Of a stretch of 64,000 nt of DNA, positions 9,129 to 16,451 are shown one piece after another. The DNA is from Methanoculleus frigidifontis (GTDB lineage: Archaea; Halobacteriota; Methanomicrobia; Methanomicrobiales; Methanoculleaceae): the NCBI RefSeq assembly GCF_030464345.1, contig NZ_VCYH01000004.1, positions 248,001 to 312,000 on the forward strand. The letters run 5' to 3'. The position numbers and the translations under genes were made by a program. Below the pieces are notes generated by a model that worked only from the letters and a program-made list of their open reading frames with translations, was not told the DNA's origin and searched no databases. Each line of letters starts with the position of its first letter. Position 1 is the stretch's first letter.

Positions 9129-10034
9129 TTAATCCTTATTGGCGCAGCGCCGGTAGAGCCGTTCGGCGATATCTTCAATACGCTCTCTATCCTCGAGGCC
9201 GTCTAGGAGATCGGCCGGGAACACCCCCTTTCCATATTTTGCACCGGCGTACGCACCACAGATGAGCGCGATGGTATCGGTGTTGCCGCCGACATGGGAC
9301 GCCACAGAGAGGAGGTCCGCGGCGTCGGGGAACCGGCTTGCGATGAAGAAGGCGAGCGGCACGGTCTGGTAGACGGTAACGTCGCTGCCCACCACCGAAA
9401 GAGCGCTCTCAAGGCTGATGCCCTCCCGCTCGATCCGGAGGGCGTCGCGGATCTTGTTGCCGAGGCTGATATCCTCCAGGGCGGCATGCCGCTGCGCGAG
9501 CTCCAGGGCATCGGGATACCCGCGGAGGGTATAGTGGATCAGCATCGCGACGGTGATGCCGCCCGCGTGGGCGGCCGGGTGCGTATGGGTGACGCTGCAC
9601 GCCGTGACCACCCGCTCGGTCACTTCGATGGGATCGTTGTAGAGCAGCGCGAACGGGATGCCGATGCCGATGCACCCGGCGGTGCTCGAGTTCACGCCGC
9701 TCTCGGCAGGGCTCCGGGTACGGAGGCGTTCGCAGGCAGCCCCGACCGCACCGTCGGGGAACCGGATCTCCCCGTCCGCGTACATCCGGGAGAGCTCGGC
9801 GGCGTATGCCTCGTCCGTGTAGGTTCCGTCCGCGAGGAGCCCGGCCACGATGAGCATCATCTGGGTATCGTCGGTGAACTGCCCGGGCTTGAGGCCCGCG
9901 TTCGGGTGGCCCCGCCATGCGCGCCGGAATCCCTCGCCGAGCCGCTGGAAACTCGCGGGGCCGCTCTCTCCGGCCATCCCGAGCGCGTCGCCGATTGCAG
10001 CCCCCAGCAGGCAGCCTTTGAACTGGTCCAGCAT
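9129..10034 (-). CDS. ADP-ribosylglycohydrolase family protein
   Basis: A 301-residue DraG-type hydrolase. Metal-binding motifs are visible at the N-terminus ([13 protein letters not shown], then FTDDTQMM) and C-terminus ([13 protein letters not shown]), which in this family coordinate two Mg or Mn ions and cleave ADP-ribose from proteins or small molecules. The reading frame stays open much further upstream, but homology begins at [13 protein letters not shown], so the ATG at 10034 is used. No ADP-ribosyltransferase or nitrogenase gene is nearby, so the substrate cannot be inferred. It is probably its own transcription unit in front of the arg operon. Confidence 0.9.
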   Translation of the reverse strand: MLDQFKGCLLGAAIGDALGMAGESGPASFQRLGEGFRRAWRGHPNAGLKPGQFTDDTQMMLIVAGLLADGTYTDEAYAAELSRMYADGEIRFPDGAVGAACERLRTRSPAESGVNSSTAGCIGIGIPFALLYNDPIEVTERVVTACSVTHTHPAAHAGGITVAMLIHYTLRGYPDALELAQRHAALEDISLGNKIRDALRIEREGISLESALSVVGSDVTVYQTVPLAFFIASRFPDAADLLSVASHVGGNTDTIALICGAYAGAKYGKGVFPADLLDGLEDRERIEDIAERLYRRCANKD

Positions 10035-10154
10035 TACGTAGTATCTCTTGTGTTGGTGCAGATAAGGATTATTGTGGCGGTGGGGCGGAAGTGCGCCGCT
10101 CCGGTTCGCGTCTGCCGGAGGACCGGACCGACGGCGGCGATGATGGGTGCGGCA

Positions 10155-10194
10155 TTGCAGCAGGTTCGCAGCAGGTTTCAAGCACCTGCTGCAA
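10155..10194. repeat. Inverted repeat with 11-base arms and an internal third copy
   Basis: TTGCAGCAGGT (10155-10165) and its exact complement ACCTGCTGCAA (10184-10194) flank an 18-base loop. The loop itself contains another GCAGCAGGTT, so the left arm is also directly repeated. Transcribed from either strand it would form a stable hairpin with two alternative pairings. No oligo-T run follows, so a simple terminator is unlikely. Confidence 0.6.
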
Positions 10195-10264
10195 ACCATG
10201 GGAATGCCGGAATGAGGAGATGGGAGGGATACAAGCTGCGGAAAAGAGAGATTGTACCTACACG

Positions 10265-10473
10265 TGTACAGATGTACAGCATACTGAAAGATCACACAGT
10301 GCACGATCTGCACGTGCTCATGTCTCTGCCTGTGCCTGTGATCTGCCGAATGCTGTACATGACCCATAGAAAGCGCCGTTCGGGCGCCATATTTGGAAAC
10401 AAGGCGACTAAATGCCTTAGAATGGCGACAGAATGTGCTGCAACCCTGCCGTAACCGTGCCGCACGGTGTACA
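10265..10473. repeat. Cluster of four TGTACA hexamers
   Basis: The palindromic hexamer TGTACA occurs at 10265-10270, 10273-10278, 10354-10359 and 10468-10473. One copy per about 4 kb is expected by chance, so four in 209 bases is unusual. The same hexamer is the known TRP box of the TrpY regulator in Methanothermobacter, and a copy abuts the trp promoter in this window. No gene starts directly beside this cluster. Confidence 0.4.
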
Positions 10474-10791
10474 TCGCACGGGCAGGGTCCGGCACCGGGG
10501 CTTTTGGGGGGTGACCGCCCCTCTTTTCGCTCTGAACGGAGGGCAAATCGCCGTTCTTTTTCGATTTTACCGGATGCGTCAGACGGTGGAATTCGGCATC
10601 GGAATCGGCCGGAGGATGTGGCTCAGATTCCCGTAAATCGGCAGGATCCGAGGGCCATATCGGCGATATGAGCGAAGGTAATTTCCGGACGATGTTTAGT
10701 ATGGCCCGCCCTGAGATCGTCCGACTGCGGGCTTCTGTGAGGGTCGAAATTTCGAAGGATCTGCGTCGGATTGCAGGTATTTAAGCAGTTC

Positions 10792-11067
10792 TTAACCGGG
10801 ACGGCATGCCGCACCCCCGTGCCCCGGCCGATCGTGCTCGCTTCCGAGCAGCACGTCTTCCAGCACCGGGTATTCCCGAACGTTCTGCTCGTCAAGATGA
10901 ACGACCGTGCCGTTCTTGGCTTTCTGCCCGGTGACCTCGAAGACCCGAAGCCGATCCGGCGGAACGGTCAGGGATAGGAGATACGGAAACGCGGCAACGC
11001 AGATCGCCAGGAGGACTACTATCAGTACAGCGAGTACCAGAATGGGTCTCTTGTGCCGGTGCACCAT
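10792..11067 (-). CDS. Truncated paralog of the membrane-anchored protein encoded at 13555-13986
   Basis: This 91-residue product starts with a basic N-terminus and one membrane helix (ILVLAVLIVVLLAICVAAF), followed by an extracytoplasmic region containing LLSLTVPPDRL and EYPVLEDVLLGSEHDRPG. It matches the first 80 or so residues of the 143-residue protein 2.5 kb away, then stops after an unrelated tail (HGGAACRPG). At the break the two copies share 51 identical bases (10821-10871 and 13722-13772), while further inside they differ more. That suggests a duplication truncated by recombination or refreshed by gene conversion. A strong TATA box upstream means it may still be expressed. Function is unknown. 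Confidence 0.6.
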   Translation of the reverse strand: MVHRHKRPILVLAVLIVVLLAICVAAFPYLLSLTVPPDRLRVFEVTGQKAKNGTVVHLDEQNVREYPVLEDVLLGSEHDRPGHGGAACRPG

Positions 11068-11148
11068 CGCAGGAAGTGAGTGCGGCAGAGTATGACCTCC
11101 GGCGATGCCGTTTCGACATCGTCATGCTAACGCTGGAACGCCGACACG

Positions 11149-11157
11149 TATATATTA
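11149..11157 (-). promoter_or_regulatory. TATA box upstream of the truncated paralog
   Basis: On the minus strand the sequence around 11149-11157 reads ATAATATATA. It lies about 85 bases before the ATG at 11067, implying a leader of about 55 bases. Confidence 0.45.
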
Positions 11158-11196
11158 TCTGTGTCGTCCGTCTCCGCGTCGGGCCCCTTATACAAG

Positions 11197-12009
11197 TCAA
11201 CCGTCGGAGGGGAGCGGGCATTCGCCGTAACGAAGGCGACCGCTTTCCAACGGGGAGCAGGTGTGCTGCAGGACGATGTACACGCCCCCGGTGCGGAACC
11301 GCACGTCCTGTCCCGCAAAGGTCCTTGACACGATGTAATAATCACCTGCGGAGATGCACGAGTCGCCGTCGCTGTCCACGAAGACCGGTGCGGAGCCGTT
11401 CTGCGGGGACGACGTGATGCGTGACGTCCACCAGCCCGCATCCCCGATCTGCAGATAGAACCGGGACGTCCGCATCTCCGCCGAGGTATCCTGAGGCGAG
11501 TAGGAGACGTTGTCGATGGCTACAAGAAAATCGCCGTTCGGACCGCGGTCGACGGACGTGGAGAAGACGAATGTTGTCGGTTTCGGTTTCACGAGATACC
11601 TGACAGGGGGCAGCATGGAGTAATCCCAGTCGGAGGGTGACTTTTGCTCCTCGTATCGGTAGATCTCACTCCCATCGCTGCACAGCGTGATATGCATCAC
11701 GGCGCCGATGAAGGAATATTCGTGAAAGGGTACGCCGGTTTTGATGGTAACCATCCGGGACTCAAATGGTTGAAGAACGGCCGATCCTTCCCCCTGACGG
11801 AGCAGGTAACCGCCCATGGGGTCGTTGAGAGTCCAGACGTAGTCGACCGACCGGTTGCTGCCGCAGGTGTTTTCCAGGGTGAACGTGAAATTGTTGTCGA
11901 GATCGCAGTACGCATCCCTGACGACGACCGTGCTGAACAGCGGGGATGCGCATCCGGCTGCCAGGACGAGTGCGAATGCGAGGATGGATAACGATACCAC
12001 ACCTTTCAT
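11197..12009 (-). CDS. Putative secreted lipoprotein of unknown function
   Basis: A 270-residue protein with a lipoprotein-like signal peptide: MKGVVSLSILAFALVLAAGC has a hydrophobic core ending in AAGC, so the cysteine may be lipid-modified. The mature part is rich in beta-forming residues and aromatic amino acids, contains several N-x-S/T sites, and has a Ca-loop-like DSDGDSCISAGDY near residue 215. The ATG at 12009 is preferred over an in-frame GTG nine bases upstream because GGTGG precedes it. I do not recognise the family. It sits on the minus strand with other envelope genes of the 10-16 kb stretch. Confidence 0.6.
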   Translation of the reverse strand: MKGVVSLSILAFALVLAAGCASPLFSTVVVRDAYCDLDNNFTFTLENTCGSNRSVDYVWTLNDPMGGYLLRQGEGSAVLQPFESRMVTIKTGVPFHEYSFIGAVMHITLCSDGSEIYRYEEQKSPSDWDYSMLPPVRYLVKPKPTTFVFSTSVDRGPNGDFLVAIDNVSYSPQDTSAEMRTSRFYLQIGDAGWWTSRITSSPQNGSAPVFVDSDGDSCISAGDYYIVSRTFAGQDVRFRTGGVYIVLQHTCSPLESGRLRYGECPLPSDG

Positions 12010-12341
12010 CGGGACCACCAGTTTCCTATTCGGTAAATCTTTTCTTCTAACCGGGGTGCTCTGGAAGTCCCGTCACTCCGGCAGCACTTCCGGGCGTCAA
12101 CCACGGATGGGCCTCCCCCCGCTTCGGGATACCGGCTCCGGTACCCGCACATGAGAAATTAACACCCTTCTATAAATGACCTCTGTCGAATCTCTCTCCG
12201 CGTCATGGTGTCTTTATCCGTTTTGGCAACGGGAGCACGGGGCAGACGGCAGGAGATTCATCCTCGACTAGCCGACTTAAGAAACCTATGCAGGAGAGGA
12301 GATACGATATACCCCAGCTCTTTGAAAATTCAGGTCTTTGT
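12010..12341. other. Intergenic region without a supported gene
   Basis: No convincing reading frame is present. An AT-rich stretch around 12158-12180 (TTCTATAAATGA) resembles a TATA element. CGATATACC at about 12305-12313 precedes the short regulator-derived frame at 12342. Confidence 0.4.
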
Positions 12342-12467
12342 ATGCATGCCCAGCACGGCAAATTCCCCATCGACGAGAAGATCGTCGATTGTCCGGTCGC
12401 GATCATGAAGCCGAAGAAACGGACGCTGATCGAAGCCATTGAAACGATCGGGAAGAGGATAGAGTAA
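12342..12467 (+). pseudogene. Detached C-terminal fragment of the HTH regulator encoded at 28118-28606
   Basis: Bases 12375-12467 encode EKIVDCPVAIMKPKKRT and on to IGKRIE followed by a stop. They match the last 31 codons of the regulator gene 16 kb away with 12 differences in 93 bases and 25 of 30 residues identical. Most changes are at third positions or conservative, so the fragment was under selection for some time after duplication. An ATG at 12342 opens a 41-residue frame over it, and a TATA-like CGATATACC lies about 30 bases upstream. The DNA-binding part is absent. It is either a decaying remnant or a small protein consisting only of the C-terminal domain. Confidence 0.6.
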
Positions 12468-12568
12468 GGAAGGGCACTCAGGGAAGAGCGTTCTGTTCAC
12501 TGTGAGTTATGCCGTGCCGGCACCCCCACGACCGGAGCTCCGGTACCGTTCCGGCCGGGACGAACCCG

Positions 12569-12769
12569 CTATCTGCGGTACAATCGCCGGACAATCAGCA
12601 GCACCAGACCGGCGATGCAGAATACGAGGAGTGCCAGGAAAACGAGGCCGGCAAGCTGGCCGAAAAGCATGAGGAGAGGGTCCAGTCCCGGATATACCCT
12701 CCTGAGAGTATCGTAGAAGAGTAAGAGAAGGAGCATCACGGCGAATAATCCCGTTAAAATAGCGTCCAT
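12569..12769 (-). CDS. Small two-helix membrane protein
   Basis: A 66-residue protein with two hydrophobic segments (about residues 5-20 and 35-60), a short loop containing YPGLDPLL, and an arginine-rich end (VRRLYRR). The ATG at 12769 is preceded by AAGGAG at good spacing, which favours it over an ATG 18 bases further upstream. The function is unknown. The composition and good ribosome binding site make it a credible small gene. Confidence 0.5.
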   Translation of the reverse strand: MDAILTGLFAVMLLLLLFYDTLRRVYPGLDPLLMLFGQLAGLVFLALLVFCIAGLVLLIVRRLYRR

Positions 12770-13159
12770 CGATACTCCTTGCCGCATGCTTCACTCACCC
12801 TTACGAAACTGTTACCGTAAACCGATCATCGTCTCAAGCCGGAATTCCATTAAGGATTCCCAGTTCCGGGTTGTGTGTATCTTCCGAGCGCCGACCTGGG
12901 TGATGGACAACTCAGACGCTTATGCGGGTGCACATAATCCCCTGTAAGAACGGGAAGCATTACATACAATCCTAGCGAGTTCACCTCGGCGATTCTCATG
13001 ATTACTCCTGCCACGATGTCCGGGGACTCTCGTTCGTGAAAATGCCATAGTAAGGAGTACCACAAGAACTCCATCGTGTAGTGCACACCCACGACCCAAG
13101 TCTGAGGTTCCCTTGCCACCCCTGCTGGAGAGGGCAGAGCAATGCTGCCCAACCCACAA
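12770..13159. other. Intergenic region without a supported gene
   Basis: One minus-strand frame across most of this stretch is open, but its translation has no signal peptide, domain or motif. Its codon use lacks the GC-rich third position of the neighbours, and it overlaps the end of the broken lipoprotein gene. I see no promoter or RNA signal here. Confidence 0.4.
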
Positions 13160-13517
13160 TTATATCTTCTCAAACGTGATCGTGGCGTTTGATCCGGGTG
13201 GAACATAGGTGCCGATATCGCGGATCTCAAGAGGGATGCCTGATGTTTCGGACACTCTACCAGCCTCCGGGGACAACTCCCCGGAAGTAGATCACCCTGC
13301 CATCAACCCGGTAGTTCTCATCAAGGTTGACAGGAACATACCGTGCTTCGTCCGCCGTCTGAATGACATATGTGCTGCTGCCATTGACCTGCAGAACCGT
13401 CCCGACACCCTCGACGGTTCCCTCGTCAGCCCCTCCTTCATCGGTGCAGCCGCCTGAGAGCAGAGCTGCCATGAGAACAAGCATGACTGAAACAAGGGGT
13501 ATTGTTCTCTGCATCAT
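13160..13517 (-). pseudogene. Frameshifted small secreted lipoprotein
   Basis: The frame from the ATG at 13517 gives a signal peptide with a lipobox-like LLSGGC and then a domain containing GVGTVLQVNGSSTYVIQ and NLDENYRVDGRVIYFRG, but it hits a stop at 13257. In the frame shifted by one base the protein continues sensibly through SPEAGRVSETSGIPLEIRDI and VPPGSNATITFEKI to a stop at 13160-13162. Joined, the two parts give about 118 residues with the V.L...Y.VDG..V.F...PVEI.EI layout of small methanogen lipoproteins. The shift lies at or near the GGGG run around 13285-13290, so it is either a real one-base insertion or a homopolymer sequencing error. Confidence 0.6.
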
Positions 13518-13554
13518 GTACATAACCTTCTCATGCTGTCGTTATCGTGGAACC

Positions 13555-13986
13555 TTAATCCTGATAGACCGTCCCGACTCTGTAGTATCGCCCCGTATAC
13601 TCAAAGTACTTCCTCTTGCCAGTCGTGTTATCAATGATGTAGCGATCGATGGTCGTCTGCGTTATCTTTTCAGGATATTCCACCTCGCCTACACGGCGCA
13701 GGTCGCCTTTGGCATACGGAGGCCCCGGCCGATCGTGCTCGCTTCCGAGCAGCACGTCTTCCAGCACCGGGTGTTCCTGAAAGTTTTGCTCGTCAAGATG
13801 GACAATCGTGCCGTTCTGGGCGTGTTGTTCGGTGACCTCGAAGACTTGGAGCCGGTCGGGCGGAACGGTCAGGGAGAGGAGATAGGGAAAAGCAGCAATG
13901 CAGATCAATGGGAGGATTACCAGTACAACGAGTACCAGAATGAGTCTTTTATGCCGGTGTACTATCGCAGGAGGTGATTGTACCAT
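13555..13986 (-). CDS. Membrane-anchored extracytoplasmic protein, full-length paralog
   Basis: A 143-residue protein with a basic N-terminus (HRHKR), one membrane helix (about residues 15-37) and an outside domain with LLSLTVPPDRL, VVHLDEQN-like TIVHLDEQNF and a C-terminal part absent from the truncated copy at 10792-11067 (includes IDRYIIDNTTGKRKYFEYTG). GAGGT five bases before the ATG at 13986 supports this start. Its GC content is lower than that of the truncated copy outside the 51-base identical block. It lies directly downstream of the secreted protease gene on the same strand. The function is unknown. Confidence 0.6.
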   Translation of the reverse strand: MVQSPPAIVHRHKRLILVLVVLVILPLICIAAFPYLLSLTVPPDRLQVFEVTEQHAQNGTIVHLDEQNFQEHPVLEDVLLGSEHDRPGPPYAKGDLRRVGEVEYPEKITQTTIDRYIIDNTTGKRKYFEYTGRYYRVGTVYQD

Positions 13987-14019
13987 GCTTTGACCTCTAC
14001 AAAACTTGTATGGGTGGTG

Positions 14020-15336
14020 TTACACATAGCCTGCAACCCATGCCTTTGCTTCACGAATGGCTCTCGCGTTGTCGTGAGTGGCATCTCCATGATAATCGTC
14101 GGACGAAAACTCATAGCAATTGAGATGTTCAAAATAATAACTCCACATCACCGTATGGGTAAGACCGCCATTAAATGCATACGCCTGATTATACCCGGGC
14201 GTGCTTTCATGGTCGGCGTTAAAGTTATGACCTATCTCATGAATGCTCACACACCTGCGGCCGTGAGTCGTACCCCAATACGCCCCGTCATCCCAATCTG
14301 TTACCATCTGCGCCCAAGCGTGTCTCCCGTTGTTAGTAAATCCATATGCCGCCCCCTGGACACCAGTGCTATGATCGTAACCACCCAGATATAAGCCGAG
14401 ATCTGATGACCATGCATCAAGATCTAATAGCGGGTACACATCCCAGAAAGCACCGAGAGGATCGGATATGATTTCGGGGTGATTGGAGAGCTGAATCCGC
14501 CTGGAATCATCATACCCCATAACGCAAAGGGAGACCTGGACATCATCTCTTCCAAACTGCTGATTTGCCGTAGCGATGATGTCCTGTGCTATTGCCTTCC
14601 AATTTGTTTGATCTTGATAAAACTCATTATCTGTTGCTACAAGGATAGTAACAGTGTAATACTGCCTTGTGCCATCAACGTGCAGTTCGGTACGCTGATC
14701 ACTACCTGTTGAATATTCGCTCTCAGGTGCAACGGGCCCATAGTCAATTGTAACTGGTTCTTCCTGGTGTTCGACGTCTTTGGAGCTGTAGATGATGTGC
14801 AAAGGCGACTGTGACCTTTCCGCACGTGCTCGCGGTTCGACCGGCATGATCCAGAATGTCTCGTTATTAAAGACTACACTTCCGACGAGAACATTACTTC
14901 CAGTTGTGAGAAGGACATCACTCTCTTTCACACCCTGTATCGACCCTTCGAACGAATCGATACCGTCATCAAGGTTTTCGAATGTCATTCTGTTCAGATC
15001 AACTGTGTAGTCCTTTCCATGGATCTGAACCAGAAGTGTACCTTGTTGCACCCCCTTGTTCAATGCAGCGTGATCGAACGTCACGAGATCGTATCGGGTA
15101 ATGCCTTTGGGAATTTTGAGGTCTTCGGGCTCGATGATTCCTGAAGATTTCAGGTCAGATATGGATGTAGCATCCCGAGCAAGAACATTCATAGACTCCC
15201 CGATGACAATGGCAGGTTCATCGATACTTACTCTGACATCTTCCGTCGTGTTTTGAGCACTCACCCCCGGGGCAACCATTGCTATCGCAACGAAGCACGC
15301 CAGGAGATAGCTCAAGTGCTTTAATTGGCTTTTCAT
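14020..15336 (-). CDS. Secreted metzincin-like zinc metalloprotease
   Basis: A 438-residue protein with a signal peptide (about residues 1-28, ending APGVSAQ). A prodomain-like region follows, and a catalytic region carries HEIGHNFNADH, which fits HExxHxxxxxH with Asn replacing the usual Gly at the eighth position. TVMWSY lies about 25 residues later as a candidate Met-turn. This combination indicates the reprolysin/metzincin group. Upstream segments (YYTVTILVATDNEFYQD and GYDHSTGVQGAAYGFTNN) resemble the start of such catalytic domains. The start at 15336 follows GGAGG; an in-frame ATG 42 bases upstream would precede the signal peptide. The gene is visibly AT-richer than the surrounding genes, which suggests acquisition from outside. 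Substrate unknown. Confidence 0.8.
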   Translation of the reverse strand: MKSQLKHLSYLLACFVAIAMVAPGVSAQNTTEDVRVSIDEPAIVIGESMNVLARDATSISDLKSSGIIEPEDLKIPKGITRYDLVTFDHAALNKGVQQGTLLVQIHGKDYTVDLNRMTFENLDDGIDSFEGSIQGVKESDVLLTTGSNVLVGSVVFNNETFWIMPVEPRARAERSQSPLHIIYSSKDVEHQEEPVTIDYGPVAPESEYSTGSDQRTELHVDGTRQYYTVTILVATDNEFYQDQTNWKAIAQDIIATANQQFGRDDVQVSLCVMGYDDSRRIQLSNHPEIISDPLGAFWDVYPLLDLDAWSSDLGLYLGGYDHSTGVQGAAYGFTNNGRHAWAQMVTDWDDGAYWGTTHGRRCVSIHEIGHNFNADHESTPGYNQAYAFNGGLTHTVMWSYYFEHLNCYEFSSDDYHGDATHDNARAIREAKAWVAGYV

Positions 15337-15541
15337 TTGCTTTCCTCCAGTTTCTTCCCCCGGGGAAGAGGAACACACACTTAAGTACGCGAAATGTGTA
15401 CATTCCTTCTGCCTCCGGGCATGCGGGGCGCATCATCCGGGCGTCAACCAGGGATGGGCGGCCTCGCGCATTGTTACGGGTGCCGCACGCGATACCCAAC
15501 GCGTTTTTAGGTCATGAGAAGGGATAAAACCCGCAGCCGTC

Positions 15542-15559
15542 GTTCGGTTTTTTCCGAAC
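15542..15559. promoter_or_regulatory. Operator-like inverted repeat, copy 1
   Basis: GTTCGGTTTTTTCCGAAC is a perfect inverted repeat with six-base arms (GTTCGG/CCGAAC) around a T6 centre. A second copy lies 96 bases away. The repetition, and the similar distance from each copy to a downstream TATA-like element, point to a protein-binding site. Confidence 0.5.
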
Positions 15560-15637
15560 TACACAGAAGTGTTCTTATAACATGACGATTCAGAGGTAGC
15601 CACTCACCAGGAACCGGATCAGAAGGTTTAAGATTCA

Positions 15638-15653
15638 TTCGGTTTTTTCCGAA
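15638..15653. promoter_or_regulatory. Operator-like inverted repeat, copy 2
   Basis: TTCGGTTTTTTCCGAA repeats the core of copy 1, including the T6 spacer. It lies about 90 bases before the ATG of the caspase-like peptidase gene and just upstream of a TTTTAT element. Confidence 0.5.
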
Positions 15654-15740
15654 CAACGGCGTAGGGTTTTATGAGATTTCCAGCAGACACAGGCATGTTT
15701 CCGGGCCATCCGACGCACGGACGCTCACGGAGAATTACTC

Positions 15741-16436
15741 ATGAACCGATGGCTATTCATGCTGATGGCATGCTGCCTACTGGCAGCATTGCCTTCTGCC
15801 GCCGGTGCACTAACGCCGGCGCACAACTACGACTGTTCGGATACGACACCAACTGCGTACGACGCACGGGTCGATCAGGCTGCAATAAGCTACGACAGTT
15901 CGTCGTCCACAAACGCACTAGCATCAGTGGCGTATAACCAATTCAGGTCGGACGCGATATTCTTCTTCAACGGTCACGGCCTCTACTACGACGACTCGCA
16001 CAAAGGGGGCGGGATAAAGTTCTCCTCCGAATCCTGGATACTGGCCGATACCGACGGGCACTATCCCGGAACCTACCAGTACTACATCCGGGATTACGGA
16101 ACTGACATCCGCGATGTCCTGCTCGCAGTCTACCTCGCCTGCTATTCGTCTCACTACAACCCGTACAACGGCGACCTCGTCCAGCAAACTGTCACGGGAA
16201 AAGGCGCGGACATCTGCATCGGCTTCGATGGTGAGGTCGAGGTTGAAAACGGAAAATGCTGGTCAGAAAGTTTCTGGGATAGGGTACGAAACGGAGAGAC
16301 CGTTGTAAGCGCCACAAGCAACGCAAAGGATGACTGCTACTGGCAGTGGCCGTATGGATACCATGGAGTGGAGACCTACGAGATCTCCGGCAGTTACAAC
16401 AGCTACCTCACTCCCGCTCGTTACGGAGTCTACTGA
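15741..16436 (+). CDS. Secreted caspase-fold-like (clan CD) cysteine peptidase candidate
   Basis: A 231-residue protein with a signal peptide (about residues 1-23, ending SAAGA). The mature part has a hydrophobic strand ending in a His motif, DAIFFFNGHG (about residues 70-79), and a second strand ending in a Cys motif, VLLAVYLACYSS (about 126-137). Later it has GADICIGFDGEVEVENG and FWDRVRNGETVVSA. The His-Gly and Ala-Cys arrangement at the ends of parallel strands is the layout of caspase/gingipain/CHAT-type peptidases. GGAG lies before the ATG at 15741. The next gene, 15 bases downstream, encodes a PepSY-like protein that could act as inhibitor or chaperone; this is inference from context. 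Confidence 0.6.
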   Translation: MNRWLFMLMACCLLAALPSAAGALTPAHNYDCSDTTPTAYDARVDQAAISYDSSSSTNALASVAYNQFRSDAIFFFNGHGLYYDDSHKGGGIKFSSESWILADTDGHYPGTYQYYIRDYGTDIRDVLLAVYLACYSSHYNPYNGDLVQQTVTGKGADICIGFDGEVEVENGKCWSESFWDRVRNGETVVSATSNAKDDCYWQWPYGYHGVETYEISGSYNSYLTPARYGVY

Positions 16437-16451
16437 GAGGGTGATTCGATC

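Larger units (their letters stand above)
10035..10791. other. 757-base region without a recognisable gene
   Basis: None of the six frames shows convincing coding sequence: open stretches are short, lack ribosome binding sites and show no familiar motifs. The region holds a strong 11-base inverted repeat near its left end and four TGTACA hexamers, both listed separately. A 12-base palindrome TCGAAATTTCGA lies near 10743-10754. It could be a decayed gene, a regulatory region or an unannotated RNA. Confidence 0.5.
15337..15740. other. Divergent intergenic region with paired operator-like repeats
   Basis: This 404-base region lies between the divergently transcribed metzincin and caspase-like peptidase genes. 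It holds no supported gene. It contains two near-identical inverted repeats, each followed on the + strand by an AT-rich TATA-like element (TTCTTATAA near 15572-15580 and GGTTTTATGA near 15664-15673). A palindromic ACTTAAGT lies on the metzincin side. Confidence 0.5.

Noticed and set aside
10400-10780. Possible RNA gene in the 10 kb gap
   Set aside because: Short pairings exist, but no tRNA, 5S or other known RNA pattern can be recognised.
12850-13230. 126-codon minus-strand frame in the 13 kb gap
   Set aside because: There is no ribosome binding site, no recognisable motif and codon use unlike the neighbours, and it overlaps the shifted-frame end of the lipoprotein gene, which is better supported.
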